Shown: in pieces, positions 37,657 to 46,675 of the stretch
How the letters are laid out: each line of letters opens with the position of its first letter
How positions within the stretch are numbered: position 1 is the stretch's first letter
From: Winogradskyella marincola
GTDB taxonomy: Bacteria > Bacteroidota > Bacteroidia > Flavobacteriales > Flavobacteriaceae
Assembly: GCF_029624125.1 (NCBI RefSeq)
Contig: NZ_JARSBN010000010.1
Coordinates: forward strand, 1 to 64,000
DNA length: 64,000 nucleotides
Direction: 5' to 3'
Translations under genes and position numbers: made by a program
The notes under the pieces: model-generated
The model's input: the letters and a program-made list of their open reading frames with translations, nothing else
Databases searched by the model: none
Told to the model about the DNA's origin: nothing

Positions 37657-38317
37657 GATTTTAATTATTCTTGTTTTTGGTTTTCAGCTGAATGCTCAAA
37701 ACGATAGTATAAGCCAAAATAAAAAAACATCAAAGGTTCCTGTTTTGTATGATGAAGAACGTCAATATTTTGGTGCTATGTCACTAACATATCAGAGTCC
37801 GATGCCTTATGGTAACAATTTTATAGGTAAAGGTTTTGAAGGTAATGGAGGTTATAATTTTAAATTTCAGGTTTTTATATTCAAAAACTTCTTTGTTGGT
37901 TTTAGTTATGGTTTTAGTGATTTTAATACTACAAATACCGAATTAATTGGTAATTATACAGAGAGTACTGTAGAAGAAATCTCAGGTATTTTGGGTTATG
38001 AGTTTCTTCCGTTACCTAAAGTTAGGTTAGGAGTTAATACTTCGGTCTTTGGAAACGCTACTTTAACAAATTCAATTCAATCTGGTTATGGCAATAGAGA
38101 TTTTGGTAAGCTAAGAAATTTTGGTGTAACACTAGAGTATGAGTTTGTTAGAAATCTAAATGTATTGTTAGAATACAATTGGCGAAAAATAAAATCTGAG
38201 ATTGAGGTGCCGAATGAATTAAAATCTTTTTTTGAAGAAGGAACTTATAATACCTTAAATATTGGATTGAAGTTTAATTTTGGAGGTTCAGCGTTTACAG
38301 AAAAGCTATCGTTTTAG
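37634..38317 (+). CDS. Outer-membrane beta-barrel-like protein
   Basis: 227 aa with a signal peptide (MRFNLATKILIILVFGFQLNA). Alternating aromatic and polar strands and a final strand NTLNIGLKFNFGG look like a small porin-type barrel. Overlaps the preceding lipoprotein gene by 23 bp. Function unknown. Confidence 0.68.
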   Translation: MRFNLATKILIILVFGFQLNAQNDSISQNKKTSKVPVLYDEERQYFGAMSLTYQSPMPYGNNFIGKGFEGNGGYNFKFQVFIFKNFFVGFSYGFSDFNTTNTELIGNYTESTVEEISGILGYEFLPLPKVRLGVNTSVFGNATLTNSIQSGYGNRDFGKLRNFGVTLEYEFVRNLNVLLEYNWRKIKSEIEVPNELKSFFEEGTYNTLNIGLKFNFGGSAFTEKLSF

Positions 38318-38334
38318 TACCTAATAACAATATA

Positions 38335-39282
38335 TCATTTTACCATACAAACAGAATTGATGTTGCCATCATTATCGTATTCTTTTACGGTATTTGTTGG
38401 GTCTGTAATCCATTTTCCGTCTACGATAAATTTATAATGGTATTTTCCGCCAGATAATCTTTTGTTGTAAACCCAGCAATCATCTACTTTAGTCATTTTG
38501 TATTCATCTTCTGTCCAGTCGTTAAAATCTCCACTGAGAATTACCGTTTCTGCGTTTTTAAATTCGCAAAGTCTAAAAGTTACATTTTTTTGAACATCAA
38601 TAACAGAGTTATAACCGCCAAATTCGTTTTCAACTTTTGAAGGATTTTGAGGGTCTACAATCCAAAGGTGTCTGTCTATTATAAATTTGTATTGATAAAT
38701 ATCTGGTTTTAGTTGTAAGGTTACTTCCCAGCCATCTTCGGTAGGTTTCATTTTAAAACCAGTTTCGTCCCAACGGTTAAAGGTGCCACTGAGAATAACA
38801 CGATCAGCGTCTTTGTAGCCTTTTAGCTTAAAAGTAACATTACCATAATCTGTAGCAAATGCACTGTAAAGCTTGAGGTTGTAGGTCATAAGCCTTTGAC
38901 CACCATAATCTCTGGCATCTACAATATTTTCAAAATCAGAAGAAGGTTCTGCCCAATGAAACCCATTAACAACAAACTTAAACTCCCAATCAAAGTCTGA
39001 TGTAAAAATGGATAGATCCTTTTTTAGTTCATAGATAGAATCACTGACTTTGTTCATTCTCCATTCGTCATTGTCTCTAGTCCAATCATTAAATTCGCCA
39101 GATACACATACAAAATCTATGTCATCACCATTATTTTTTATATTGGGATAATCATTAACATTGAATATAAATGTAAGATTGTCGCCTTTAATTTTATAAC
39201 CCTTTTGGTTTTGTGAGTGTATACTAATGGTTATAAATAAAAGCCCTAAAAAAGGGAGTAGTATCTTGTTTTTTATGATCAA
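38335..39282 (-). CDS. Secreted protein with three glycogen-binding (CBM48-like) modules
   Basis: 315 aa. A signal peptide (MIIKNKILLPFLGLLFITISIHS) followed by three similar Ig-like modules, each with a (V/S)G(E/T/D)FN(D/R)W signature (FVCVSGEFNDW, VILSGTFNRW, VILSGDFNDW) and a Y-(K/Q)-F-(I/V)-(I/V)-D-x2-W-like end. These resemble the AMPK/isoamylase N-terminal glycogen-binding fold. No catalytic domain. Overlaps the upstream retropepsin-like gene by 4 bp (ATGA). Confidence 0.8.
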   Translation of the reverse strand: MIIKNKILLPFLGLLFITISIHSQNQKGYKIKGDNLTFIFNVNDYPNIKNNGDDIDFVCVSGEFNDWTRDNDEWRMNKVSDSIYELKKDLSIFTSDFDWEFKFVVNGFHWAEPSSDFENIVDARDYGGQRLMTYNLKLYSAFATDYGNVTFKLKGYKDADRVILSGTFNRWDETGFKMKPTEDGWEVTLQLKPDIYQYKFIIDRHLWIVDPQNPSKVENEFGGYNSVIDVQKNVTFRLCEFKNAETVILSGDFNDWTEDEYKMTKVDDCWVYNKRLSGGKYHYKFIVDGKWITDPTNTVKEYDNDGNINSVCMVK

Positions 39283-40253
39283 GGTTCTGTAATAGGATTG
39301 GCAATAAAATAGAGCCTTTTTTTCCTGTAATTGATTATTGTTCTCTTTTGTATGAAGAATTCAAAACCTAAAACACCATCTAAATTAGTACCAAAAGCCG
39401 AGTTCATTTTTTTTAGATTGGTAAGTACTGTTTTCATAGGGCCAAAGTAAATTGAATCATTCAGTTTTACTCTGTACAATTTTCCTGCCAAAACCTTTTT
39501 TTGCTTACCACTGGCTCCTGTAAGTTTTAATTCTCTACTTGGGTAAAAATAATCTAAAATTTCTGAATCAAGGTTTTTATTAAGCTGATTGTACTCTGCG
39601 GCTGTATCTAATCCAAATTTTACTTTTTTGTCACCAACGTAAGCATCTAATATAATGGTATGCTTTTTTAGAGTAAAATCTATACTGTCTTCAATGGTTT
39701 CTGCATAGACTTTGTCAGAAAGTTTGTTTCCTTTTTTGTCTATTTTGGTAAGTGTTAATTGGTTAAGGTGCATGTCTATAAAGATTTCAAAATCTTTAAG
39801 AACACTATAGCCAATAATGCCAAGGAGTTTAATTCTTTTGGTCTTTTCTATGTGTGATAAATCTATAACGTCGGCATCAAGCTTTTCAAGGTTTATATCA
39901 TTTATGCTAAGTAAGTTGAGGTGTTTTTCTTTTACATCTTCAATATTATCATTAACACCACTTTTTTGCGTTCCGTCATCACCATATTTTCGTGTTGGCT
40001 TAAAGTGGATACTATTTAAAATGAGAGTTTCGGAGCCAGTATCTATAATAAAGTCACCAATTTCATCTAAAATTTCTACTTCAACAACAATGAGTTGGTC
40101 AATGACTTTAAAAGGAATACGCGTTGTAGAAGCGTTAACAAATTCTGCTTTGGTAAAAAAGATAGGAGGAATATCCTTTATAGGCTTGTCTTCGGTAGCA
40201 AACATAGTTGCAGAAAACAAGAATGCGATTAGTATTTTGATTGATTGATTCAT
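39279..40253 (-). CDS. Retropepsin-like aspartic protease, secreted
   Basis: 324 aa with a signal peptide. The first lobe carries the catalytic triad motif FIIDTGSETLILN. A second lobe has GLDTAAEYNQLN, a related but altered motif (DTAAE in place of DTGxx), so the protein looks like a two-lobe, clan AA-type protease in which one site is degenerate. Translationally coupled to the CBM48-like gene. The substrate is unknown; pairing with a glycan-binding protein is suggestive only. Confidence 0.75.
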   Translation of the reverse strand: MNQSIKILIAFLFSATMFATEDKPIKDIPPIFFTKAEFVNASTTRIPFKVIDQLIVVEVEILDEIGDFIIDTGSETLILNSIHFKPTRKYGDDGTQKSGVNDNIEDVKEKHLNLLSINDINLEKLDADVIDLSHIEKTKRIKLLGIIGYSVLKDFEIFIDMHLNQLTLTKIDKKGNKLSDKVYAETIEDSIDFTLKKHTIILDAYVGDKKVKFGLDTAAEYNQLNKNLDSEILDYFYPSRELKLTGASGKQKKVLAGKLYRVKLNDSIYFGPMKTVLTNLKKMNSAFGTNLDGVLGFEFFIQKRTIINYRKKRLYFIANPITEP

Positions 40254-40341
40254 ACTATATAAGACTGTAAGTTAAGGTATAATGTTACAGCTTTAAAAAA
40301 AAAAATTATTCTTTTTTTGCTTTTATATGTATCTTTAATTT

Positions 40342-40962
40342 ATGGCAGAGTTTATAAAATTATATCCTGAGAACCCAAACCCAAGAGCTGTTCAGAAAGT
40401 TGTTGAGGTTTTAAAAAGAGGTGGTTTAGTCATTTACCCAACTGATACTGTGTATGGTTTAGGTTGCGATATTACCAATATAAAAGCGCTAGAGCGTATA
40501 GCTCAGATAAAGGGCGTGAAACTTGAAAAGTCTAATTTTTCGTTTGTTTGTGAGGATTTGAGCAATCTTAGCGATTACGTAAAGCAAATAGACACTTCTA
40601 CATTTAAAATTTTGAAACGTGCTCTACCAGGTCCTTATACCTTTATTTTGCCAGGTTCTAAAAGTTTGCCAAACCCTTTTAAAAAACGAAAAACCGTAGG
40701 AATTAGAGTACCTGATAATTCAATTGCTTTGGCTTTAGTTAGTGCTTTGGGTAATCCAATAGTATCAACATCTATAAGAGATGAGGACGATATTATAGAG
40801 TACACTACAGACCCAGAATTAATTTTAGAAAAATGGGATAATCTGGTTGATATTGTTATCGATGGAGGCTACGGAGGCAACGAAGCTTCTACAATTATAG
40901 ACCTATCTAATGATTCGCCTGAAGTTATAAGAGAAGGAAAAGGAGCTTTAGATATTTTTTAG
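40342..40962 (+). CDS. L-threonylcarbamoyladenylate synthase (Sua5/YciO/YrdC)
   Basis: 206 aa. The KRGGLVIYPTDTVYGLGCD N-terminal motif and PGPYTFIL and STSIRDED segments are classical. It makes threonylcarbamoyl-AMP for the t6A37 tRNA modification; some relatives are YciO paralogues with poorly known roles. Its 3' end overlaps the convergent exporter gene by 15 bp. Confidence 0.88.
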   Translation: MAEFIKLYPENPNPRAVQKVVEVLKRGGLVIYPTDTVYGLGCDITNIKALERIAQIKGVKLEKSNFSFVCEDLSNLSDYVKQIDTSTFKILKRALPGPYTFILPGSKSLPNPFKKRKTVGIRVPDNSIALALVSALGNPIVSTSIRDEDDIIEYTTDPELILEKWDNLVDIVIDGGYGGNEASTIIDLSNDSPEVIREGKGALDIF

Positions 40963-42159
40963 AATTGTTTTTGCTTTGGCGCTAATAGAATAAAAAAGCA
41001 CTAAAGAAATAATTCCACATACCAAGAAACCAATAAATAATGGTGTTACAGACTCCTTTACAAAACCACCTATAAAATTAGCAATAGGCACAGCCATAAC
41101 TGTTGATATAAAACCGTTTAGAGCAGAGCCAATACCAGCTATATGTCCCATAGGTTCCATAGCTAAAGCACGAAGATTACCAAATAGAAATGCTACGCTG
41201 GCAAATTGTAACATAAAAAAGCCTATTAAAACTTCGATACTAGGATTGCCAGAAACACCAAATAAAATAACGTAAGTAAGAGAAATGCCTATAAAAGAAA
41301 GTAAGGCAATATTAACAAGGTTTCTCATCCCAAAACGCATTACTAATGCGCTGTTAAGATAAGTAGCTAGCCCAATAGTTACAGCTAAACTTGCAAATAT
41401 GTATGGAAAGTATTCACCCAAATCATATTGTACCTGAAATATTTGTTGAGCAGTACTCAGGTAAACCATAAAAGAACCAGTAATTAAACCCGAGAATAAA
41501 GTGTAAATCACAGCAGGTTTAATTCTAAAAAACTCAATTGTACCATTTTTAAATATAGCAGGTCTAAACGTTTTTTTGTGTTCGGGTTTTAGGGTTTCTT
41601 TCTGTCGTTTCCAAAACCAAAACATAATGATTAAACCAAAACCTAAATTGAAAATAAAAATAGATTTCCAACTAAAGTGTAGCATCAAAAACTGACCAAG
41701 CATAGGAGCAATAACAGGTACCAAAATAAATGTCATTACCACAACAGATAAGATTTTTGCCATATGGTCACCACTGTAAGAATCTCTAACAATAGCAATA
41801 CTCATGGTTCTAGGAGAAGATAGTCCAATACCTTGTAGTGCTCTTCCTAAAATCATCATTTCAAAACTCTTGGTGGTAATACATATGTAAGATGCAATGA
41901 TGAAAATAAAAAAGCCAACGTATACCATAGGTTTCCTTCCAAAGCTATCAGACAACGGACCAAAAGCTAGCTGACCAATACCTAATCCTAAAAATATAGT
42001 TGTAATCAATTTTTGATTTTCGGTGTCACCCAAACTTCCTATGTGTGCTCCAATTGTAGGTAGTGCAGGTAATACAGCGTCTATAGATAATGCTACAATA
42101 GACATTAATGCTGCCATAAGCACAATAAATTCTAACTGGGATCTGTTTTCATTTTGCAT
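40948..42159 (-). CDS. Bcr/CflA-type multidrug efflux MFS transporter
   Basis: 403 aa from the ATG at 42159 (MQNENRSQLEFIVLMAALM). Twelve TM helices, motif A as GPLSDSFGRKPMVYVG, and the drug-antiporter motif with GLSSPRTMSIAIVRDSY. Inner-membrane proton antiporter of drugs. A TACTTTTG box lies only 4 bp upstream of this ATG. Confidence 0.88.
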   Translation of the reverse strand: MQNENRSQLEFIVLMAALMSIVALSIDAVLPALPTIGAHIGSLGDTENQKLITTIFLGLGIGQLAFGPLSDSFGRKPMVYVGFFIFIIASYICITTKSFEMMILGRALQGIGLSSPRTMSIAIVRDSYSGDHMAKILSVVVMTFILVPVIAPMLGQFLMLHFSWKSIFIFNLGFGLIIMFWFWKRQKETLKPEHKKTFRPAIFKNGTIEFFRIKPAVIYTLFSGLITGSFMVYLSTAQQIFQVQYDLGEYFPYIFASLAVTIGLATYLNSALVMRFGMRNLVNIALLSFIGISLTYVILFGVSGNPSIEVLIGFFMLQFASVAFLFGNLRALAMEPMGHIAGIGSALNGFISTVMAVPIANFIGGFVKESVTPLFIGFLVCGIISLVLFYSISAKAKTILKNI

Positions 42160-42163
42160 GCTG

Positions 42164-42193
42164 CAAAAGTAAACCAATTATTATCTACTTTTG
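42164..42193. promoter_or_regulatory. Back-to-back -7 boxes of a divergent promoter region
   Basis: TACTTTTG on the minus strand (42164-42171, toward the exporter) and TACTTTTG on the plus strand (42186-42193, toward the DinB-like gene at 42243). Both match TAnnTTTG; -33 elements are not obvious. Confidence 0.4.
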
Positions 42194-42242
42194 AAGAGTT
42201 ACCATACTATAACGCAACATTAACATTCAAATAACTAATACC

Positions 42243-42689
42243 ATGTTAACAGAGGCTTTAATAAAATTGTTTAATAGAGATTTGGCCAAATTAAAAGCCG
42301 AAATACAGCTTTATAAGAAAGAGTCAAATCTTTGGATCACAGATAAAACGGTTTCTAATTCGGCAGGTAATTTGGCGCTTCATTTAGTAGGAAATCTAAA
42401 TCATTTCATAGGTGCTGTTTTGGGTAATACAGGATATGTAAGGCAACGCGATTTAGAATTTTCTCTTAAAAATGTACCTTTAGCTGAAGTGCTAAAGCAA
42501 ATAGACGATACTACAGTTGTAATAGAAAACACATTAAGCAAGTTGTCTCAACAAGATTTGCAAAAAGAATATAGAAGAAATCCGTTTGAAGATTATATGA
42601 CCACGGAATTTTTTTTAATGCATCTGGCAATGCATTTAGCTTATCATTTAGGACAAATTAATTATCACAGACGTTTATTAGATTATTAA
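42243..42689 (+). CDS. DinB-like family protein
   Basis: 148 aa four-helix bundle. Metal-binding histidines of the DinB/YfiT fold: HLVGNLNHFIGA in helix 2 and HLAMHLAYHLGQINYHRR near the C-terminus. Such proteins are often thiol-dependent transferases; the substrate is unknown. The GNAT gene follows by 2 bp, so co-translation is likely. Confidence 0.8.
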   Translation: MLTEALIKLFNRDLAKLKAEIQLYKKESNLWITDKTVSNSAGNLALHLVGNLNHFIGAVLGNTGYVRQRDLEFSLKNVPLAEVLKQIDDTTVVIENTLSKLSQQDLQKEYRRNPFEDYMTTEFFLMHLAMHLAYHLGQINYHRRLLDY

Positions 42690-42691
42690 AT

Positions 42692-43222
42692 ATGAAATTC
42701 AAAAACTTTACAATAAGACTTCTTCAACCAAATGAAGGCAAAGCATTTTTTAATCTTATAGAGAATAACAGAAGTCGTCTAGAGGATTTTTTTGCAGGTA
42801 CAGTATCTAAAACAAAAACCTTAGAAGATACACTTTTGTATTGTGTAGAAATACAAAAAAAAATTAAAGATTTTAGCTATTTACCTTATATGATAACAGA
42901 TATTAATACAGGTGAATTTATAGGTCTTGTAGATGTAAAAAACATTAATAAAGATTTACCTAAAGCAGAGTTGGGATCATTTATAGATCATCGATATGAA
43001 GGGAAAGGAGTAGTAACTGATGCAACAAAACTAGTTGTAAATCATATTGTAGAAGAATACAAATTTATAAAGCTACTCTGTAGAGCTAATGCAAGAAATA
43101 AAGGAAGCATTGCTGTTATTCTTAAAAACGGCTTTGAATTAGAAGGTACAATAAGGAGAGACTATAAAACGACTAAAGGCGAAGTAGTAGATTTAAACTA
43201 CTATGGAAGGGTGTTTAACTAA
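42692..43222 (+). CDS. GNAT N-acetyltransferase (RimJ/RimL-like)
   Basis: 176 aa. N-terminal TIRLLQPNEGKAFFNLI, acetyl-CoA region IDHRYEGKGVVTDATKLV and the KLLCRANARNKGSIAVILKNGF segment identify the RimL-type fold. Modifies a protein or small-molecule amine. Last gene of a two-gene unit. Confidence 0.86.
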   Translation: MKFKNFTIRLLQPNEGKAFFNLIENNRSRLEDFFAGTVSKTKTLEDTLLYCVEIQKKIKDFSYLPYMITDINTGEFIGLVDVKNINKDLPKAELGSFIDHRYEGKGVVTDATKLVVNHIVEEYKFIKLLCRANARNKGSIAVILKNGFELEGTIRRDYKTTKGEVVDLNYYGRVFN

Positions 43223-43535
43223 ACATCTTGAGCAAATTAGCCACACAAAACAGTTATAATCCTATAAGAAATTTAAATGTTTTATATACAGATTGTTAAG
43301 AATTTGTTCATAAGTATTTAGGTAAAATTTTCATTATAAAATGTTCAAAACAACGGCATAAATTAACCCTTTTTTTGAAAATAATTTTTCAAATCGACGA
43401 TTTCGTTGATGTATGTTCAACGTTACCTCAATGTTAATAAAAGTGTTAAAAAAAATGAAATTGTAAGCTCGAAAAAAGGAGGAATAAATTGGATATTTGA
43501 CTTCGTCCAAATATTAATCTAAATACATTTTCCTC
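43223..43535 (+). other. Leader region of the ribonucleotide reductase operon
   Basis: 313 bp, AT-rich, no gene. It must hold the nrd promoter. I see a purine-rich GGAGGAATAAA near 43480 and an imperfect hairpin (TTGGATATTTG/CCAAATATTAA near 43489-43519) just before the nrdB start, which could affect translation. I found no NrdR box (ACACWATATMTTGTGT) or cobalamin riboswitch. Confidence 0.4.
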
Positions 43536-44810
43536 ATGCAAATAACACATATCCAGAAGCGGGATTTTTCAACAAAACCATTCCAGTTAAACAAAATTAC
43601 AAACGCAATTCTAAAGGCCATGACAGCACTAGAACATGGAAGTTTAGAAGATGCTGAGCGTATTTCTCAGAGCGTTTTAGATGTGTTATTAAAGCAAAAA
43701 GAAAAAGAGCCAAAGTATGTGCCAACAGTAGAAGAAATACAAGATGCTGTTGAGGATTCTTTAATGCAAAATTCATTTTTTGATGTAGCCAAAGCGTATA
43801 TTCTTTACAGAGATGAACAGGCAAGAAAACGTAAGACAAACATCTTTGAAAAACGAATTAATTTAAAGCCATACGAGTACCCAGATTTGTATGAGTATGT
43901 GCCCGCAATAAGGCATTCGTATTGGATTCATACCGAGTTTAATTTTACAAGTGATATTCAGGACTTTAAAGCAGGATTGTCAGACGTTGAGCGTAGTGCA
44001 ATTAAAAACACAATGCTAGCTATTTCTCAAATAGAAGTAGCAGTAAAATCATTTTGGGGAGATATTTATCACAAAATGCCAAAACCAGAAATAGGATCTG
44101 TAGGAGCAACATTTGCAGAAAGTGAAGTAAGACACCATGATGCATATTCGCACTTATTGGAAATTTTAGGTCTTAATAAAGAATTTAGAGACTTAAAGAA
44201 AAAGCCAGTAATAATGCGTCGAGTACAGTATTTAGAAAACGCTTTAAAGAATTCTAAAAGTGAAGACAACAGAGCTTATGCAGATGCAGTATTATTGTTC
44301 TCTTTATTTATAGAGCATGTATCTCTATTCTCTCAGTTCCTTATTATCATGGCTTTCAATAAGCATAAGAATGTCTTAAAAGGTGTTTCTAACGTAGTAG
44401 AAGCAACATCAAAAGAAGAGCAAATCCATGGTGATTTTGGTATAGATATCATTAAGATTATTAAAAATGAAAACCCAGAATGGTTTGATGATAACTACAA
44501 TGCAACTGTGCAAGACATGTGTAGAGAAGCTTTTGATGCAGAAAGTAAAATTGTAGACTGGATTTTTGAAAAAGGAGAAATAGACTTTTTACCAAAGGCT
44601 GTTGTAAACGAATTCCTTAAAGATAGATTCAATAGATCTCTAACAAGTATTGGAATAGATTCAATTTTTGATACAGACGAAAAACTATTAGCTGAGACAG
44701 AGTGGTTTGATGATGAAATTATCGGAACCAAACATGGTGATTTCTTCGTGAAGCGATCAATCAACTACAGCAAAAGAACCCAAAGTATAACCAGTGATGA
44801 CCTTTTTTAA
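43536..44810 (+). CDS. nrdB: Ribonucleotide reductase small subunit NrdB with N-terminal ATP-cone
   Basis: 424 aa, longer than a plain NrdB (about 330-375). Residues 1 to about 95 form an ATP-cone (IQKRDFSTKPFQLNKITNAI...AYILYRDE), a regulatory domain normally on NrdA. The ferritin-like core follows with metal ligands in FAESEVRHHDAYSHLLEIL (the Y aligns with the radical tyrosine of E. coli NrdB), FIEHVSLFSQF and EEQIHGDFG. Allosteric control through an ATP-cone on the radical subunit is known from the flavobacterium Leeuwenhoekiella blandensis. nrdA follows by 2 bp. Confidence 0.93.
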   Translation: MQITHIQKRDFSTKPFQLNKITNAILKAMTALEHGSLEDAERISQSVLDVLLKQKEKEPKYVPTVEEIQDAVEDSLMQNSFFDVAKAYILYRDEQARKRKTNIFEKRINLKPYEYPDLYEYVPAIRHSYWIHTEFNFTSDIQDFKAGLSDVERSAIKNTMLAISQIEVAVKSFWGDIYHKMPKPEIGSVGATFAESEVRHHDAYSHLLEILGLNKEFRDLKKKPVIMRRVQYLENALKNSKSEDNRAYADAVLLFSLFIEHVSLFSQFLIIMAFNKHKNVLKGVSNVVEATSKEEQIHGDFGIDIIKIIKNENPEWFDDNYNATVQDMCREAFDAESKIVDWIFEKGEIDFLPKAVVNEFLKDRFNRSLTSIGIDSIFDTDEKLLAETEWFDDEIIGTKHGDFFVKRSINYSKRTQSITSDDLF

Positions 44811-44812
44811 AA

Positions 44813-46600
44813 ATGATAGAACAAAACCAGATTAGTGGCTTAAATAGCACAGAGAATAAAACAGAAAACGAATTAATAAATGCAAGAAAAAAGTCGTTAC
44901 AGCAAATAAAGACTAAAACCGATGGTGATTTTAGTTGGTTAACAGACCATAGTCGTAAATTTTTAGCTTCGGGTTACTTAACAGAAGGCTTTTCGGCAGA
45001 ACAACGCATTAAAGAAATAGCAGATAGAGCAGAGCATATATTAGGTATTCCAGGTTATGCGGACAAGTTTTATAATTACATGTCCTTAGGGTATTATTCA
45101 TTATCCTCTCCTGTATGGTCAAACTTTGGAAAAGAAAGAGGTCTTCCAATATCTTGTTTTGGCTCGCATGTAGATGATGATATGGGTAACATACTTTATA
45201 CCCAATCAGAAGTAGGTATGATGTCTAAACTTGGAGGTGGTACTTCAGGTTACTTTGGAAAAATAAGACATCGAGGTGCTGCTGTAAAAAATAACGGTCA
45301 GGCTTCAGGAGCTGTACATATTATGCAGTTGTTTGAGTCTATGGTAGATGTAGTAAGCCAAGGTTCTGTTCGTCGTGGACGTTTCTCTCCTTACTTACCA
45401 ATAGATCATCCAGACATTATGGAGTTCTTAGAGATAGGAACAGAAGGAAACCCAATCCAAGAGTTAACACACGGTGTTACTGTTACTAACGATTGGATGC
45501 AAGAAATGATTGATGGTGATGTAGAAAAACGTACAGTTTGGGCAAAAGTATTACAAAGAAGAGGCGAAATGGGTTATCCATACATTTTCTTTACAGATAA
45601 TGCCAACAATGGTGCAGCAGATGTATACCAAGACAAAAAGTTACCAATCTATGCAAGTAACCTATGTACTGAGATTATGTTGCCATCTAATGATGACTGG
45701 TCTTTTGTATGCTGTTTATCTTCATTAAACGTATTACACTACGAAGATTGGAAAGATACAGATGCTGTAGAAACAATGATTTATTTCTTAGATGCTATTA
45801 TTACTGAATTTACAGAGAAATTAGAGCGTTATAAGAATTCTCCAAGCAAAGATGATCAGCAAACATTCCTATTTATGGAGCGTGCTTATAACTTTGCAAA
45901 AGATAACAGAGCATTAGGTTTAGGTGTTTTAGGATGGCATTCTTTACTTCAGTCTAAGATGTTAGCATTCAATAGTCAGGAGGCATTTAATTTAAATAGT
46001 GAGATCTTTAAAGTTATAAAAGAGAAATCTTACAAAGCATCTGAAGAATTAGCAGCTCAGTTTGGAGAGCCAGCAGTTTTAAAAGGCTATGGTAGAAGAA
46101 ATACAACCTTAAACGCAGTAGCACCAACAACGTCTTCTGCATTTATTTTAGGACAAGTATCTCAAGGTATTGAACCAATTTGGTCTAACATCTATGTAAA
46201 AGATATTGCAAAGATTAAGACAACGATTAAGAATCCATATTTAGAAGCATTTTTAGAGTCTAAAGGTCAAAATACGACTGAAGTATGGAGAAGTATTAGA
46301 GATTACGATGGTTCTGTGCAGCACTTAGATTTTATGACTGAGGAAGAAAAAGATGTCTTCAAAACCTATTCTGAAATCGATCAGATGGATATCATTTACC
46401 AAGCGGCAAACAGACAAAATCACATTGATCAAGGTCAGTCGGTAAATATCATAGTACATCCAGATATGTCTGTAAAAGAGATTAATAAAATCCACGTTAC
46501 AGCATGGAAACTAGGTTTAAAGTCATTATACTATCAGCATAGTATGAATGCAGCACAAAAGTTTAAACAAAAGAAAGAATGTGCAAGTTGTGAAGCTTAG
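44813..46600 (+). CDS. nrdA: Ribonucleotide reductase large subunit NrdA without ATP-cone
   Basis: 595 aa, short for NrdA (E. coli is about 760) because the N-terminal ATP-cone is missing; the cone is on NrdB instead. Active-site cysteines sit in LPISCFGS and YASNLCTEI, the finger loop in VAPTTSSAFILGQVSQGIEP, and the C-terminal thiol shuttle is CASC. Reduces ribonucleoside diphosphates to deoxy forms. Ends with a strong terminator. Confidence 0.94.
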   Translation: MIEQNQISGLNSTENKTENELINARKKSLQQIKTKTDGDFSWLTDHSRKFLASGYLTEGFSAEQRIKEIADRAEHILGIPGYADKFYNYMSLGYYSLSSPVWSNFGKERGLPISCFGSHVDDDMGNILYTQSEVGMMSKLGGGTSGYFGKIRHRGAAVKNNGQASGAVHIMQLFESMVDVVSQGSVRRGRFSPYLPIDHPDIMEFLEIGTEGNPIQELTHGVTVTNDWMQEMIDGDVEKRTVWAKVLQRRGEMGYPYIFFTDNANNGAADVYQDKKLPIYASNLCTEIMLPSNDDWSFVCCLSSLNVLHYEDWKDTDAVETMIYFLDAIITEFTEKLERYKNSPSKDDQQTFLFMERAYNFAKDNRALGLGVLGWHSLLQSKMLAFNSQEAFNLNSEIFKVIKEKSYKASEELAAQFGEPAVLKGYGRRNTTLNAVAPTTSSAFILGQVSQGIEPIWSNIYVKDIAKIKTTIKNPYLEAFLESKGQNTTEVWRSIRDYDGSVQHLDFMTEEEKDVFKTYSEIDQMDIIYQAANRQNHIDQGQSVNIIVHPDMSVKEINKIHVTAWKLGLKSLYYQHSMNAAQKFKQKKECASCEA

Positions 46601-46629
46601 GTTTCTAAACTAAACACTTTATATCATAA

Positions 46630-46659
46630 AAAAACCCGATTTTATAATCGGGTTTTTTT
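46630..46659 (+). terminator. Rho-independent terminator of nrdBA
   Basis: A stem of AAAACCCGAT/ATCGGGTTTT with a short TTATA-type loop and a T-run, 30 bp after the nrdA stop. The poly-A side lets it also serve the convergent carboxylase operon. Confidence 0.85.
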
Positions 46660-46675
46660 GTTTGTATTGTAAAAA

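Noticed and set aside
43223-43535. Cobalamin riboswitch or NrdR box before nrdB
   Set aside because: No conserved B12-box or NrdR palindrome could be found by eye.
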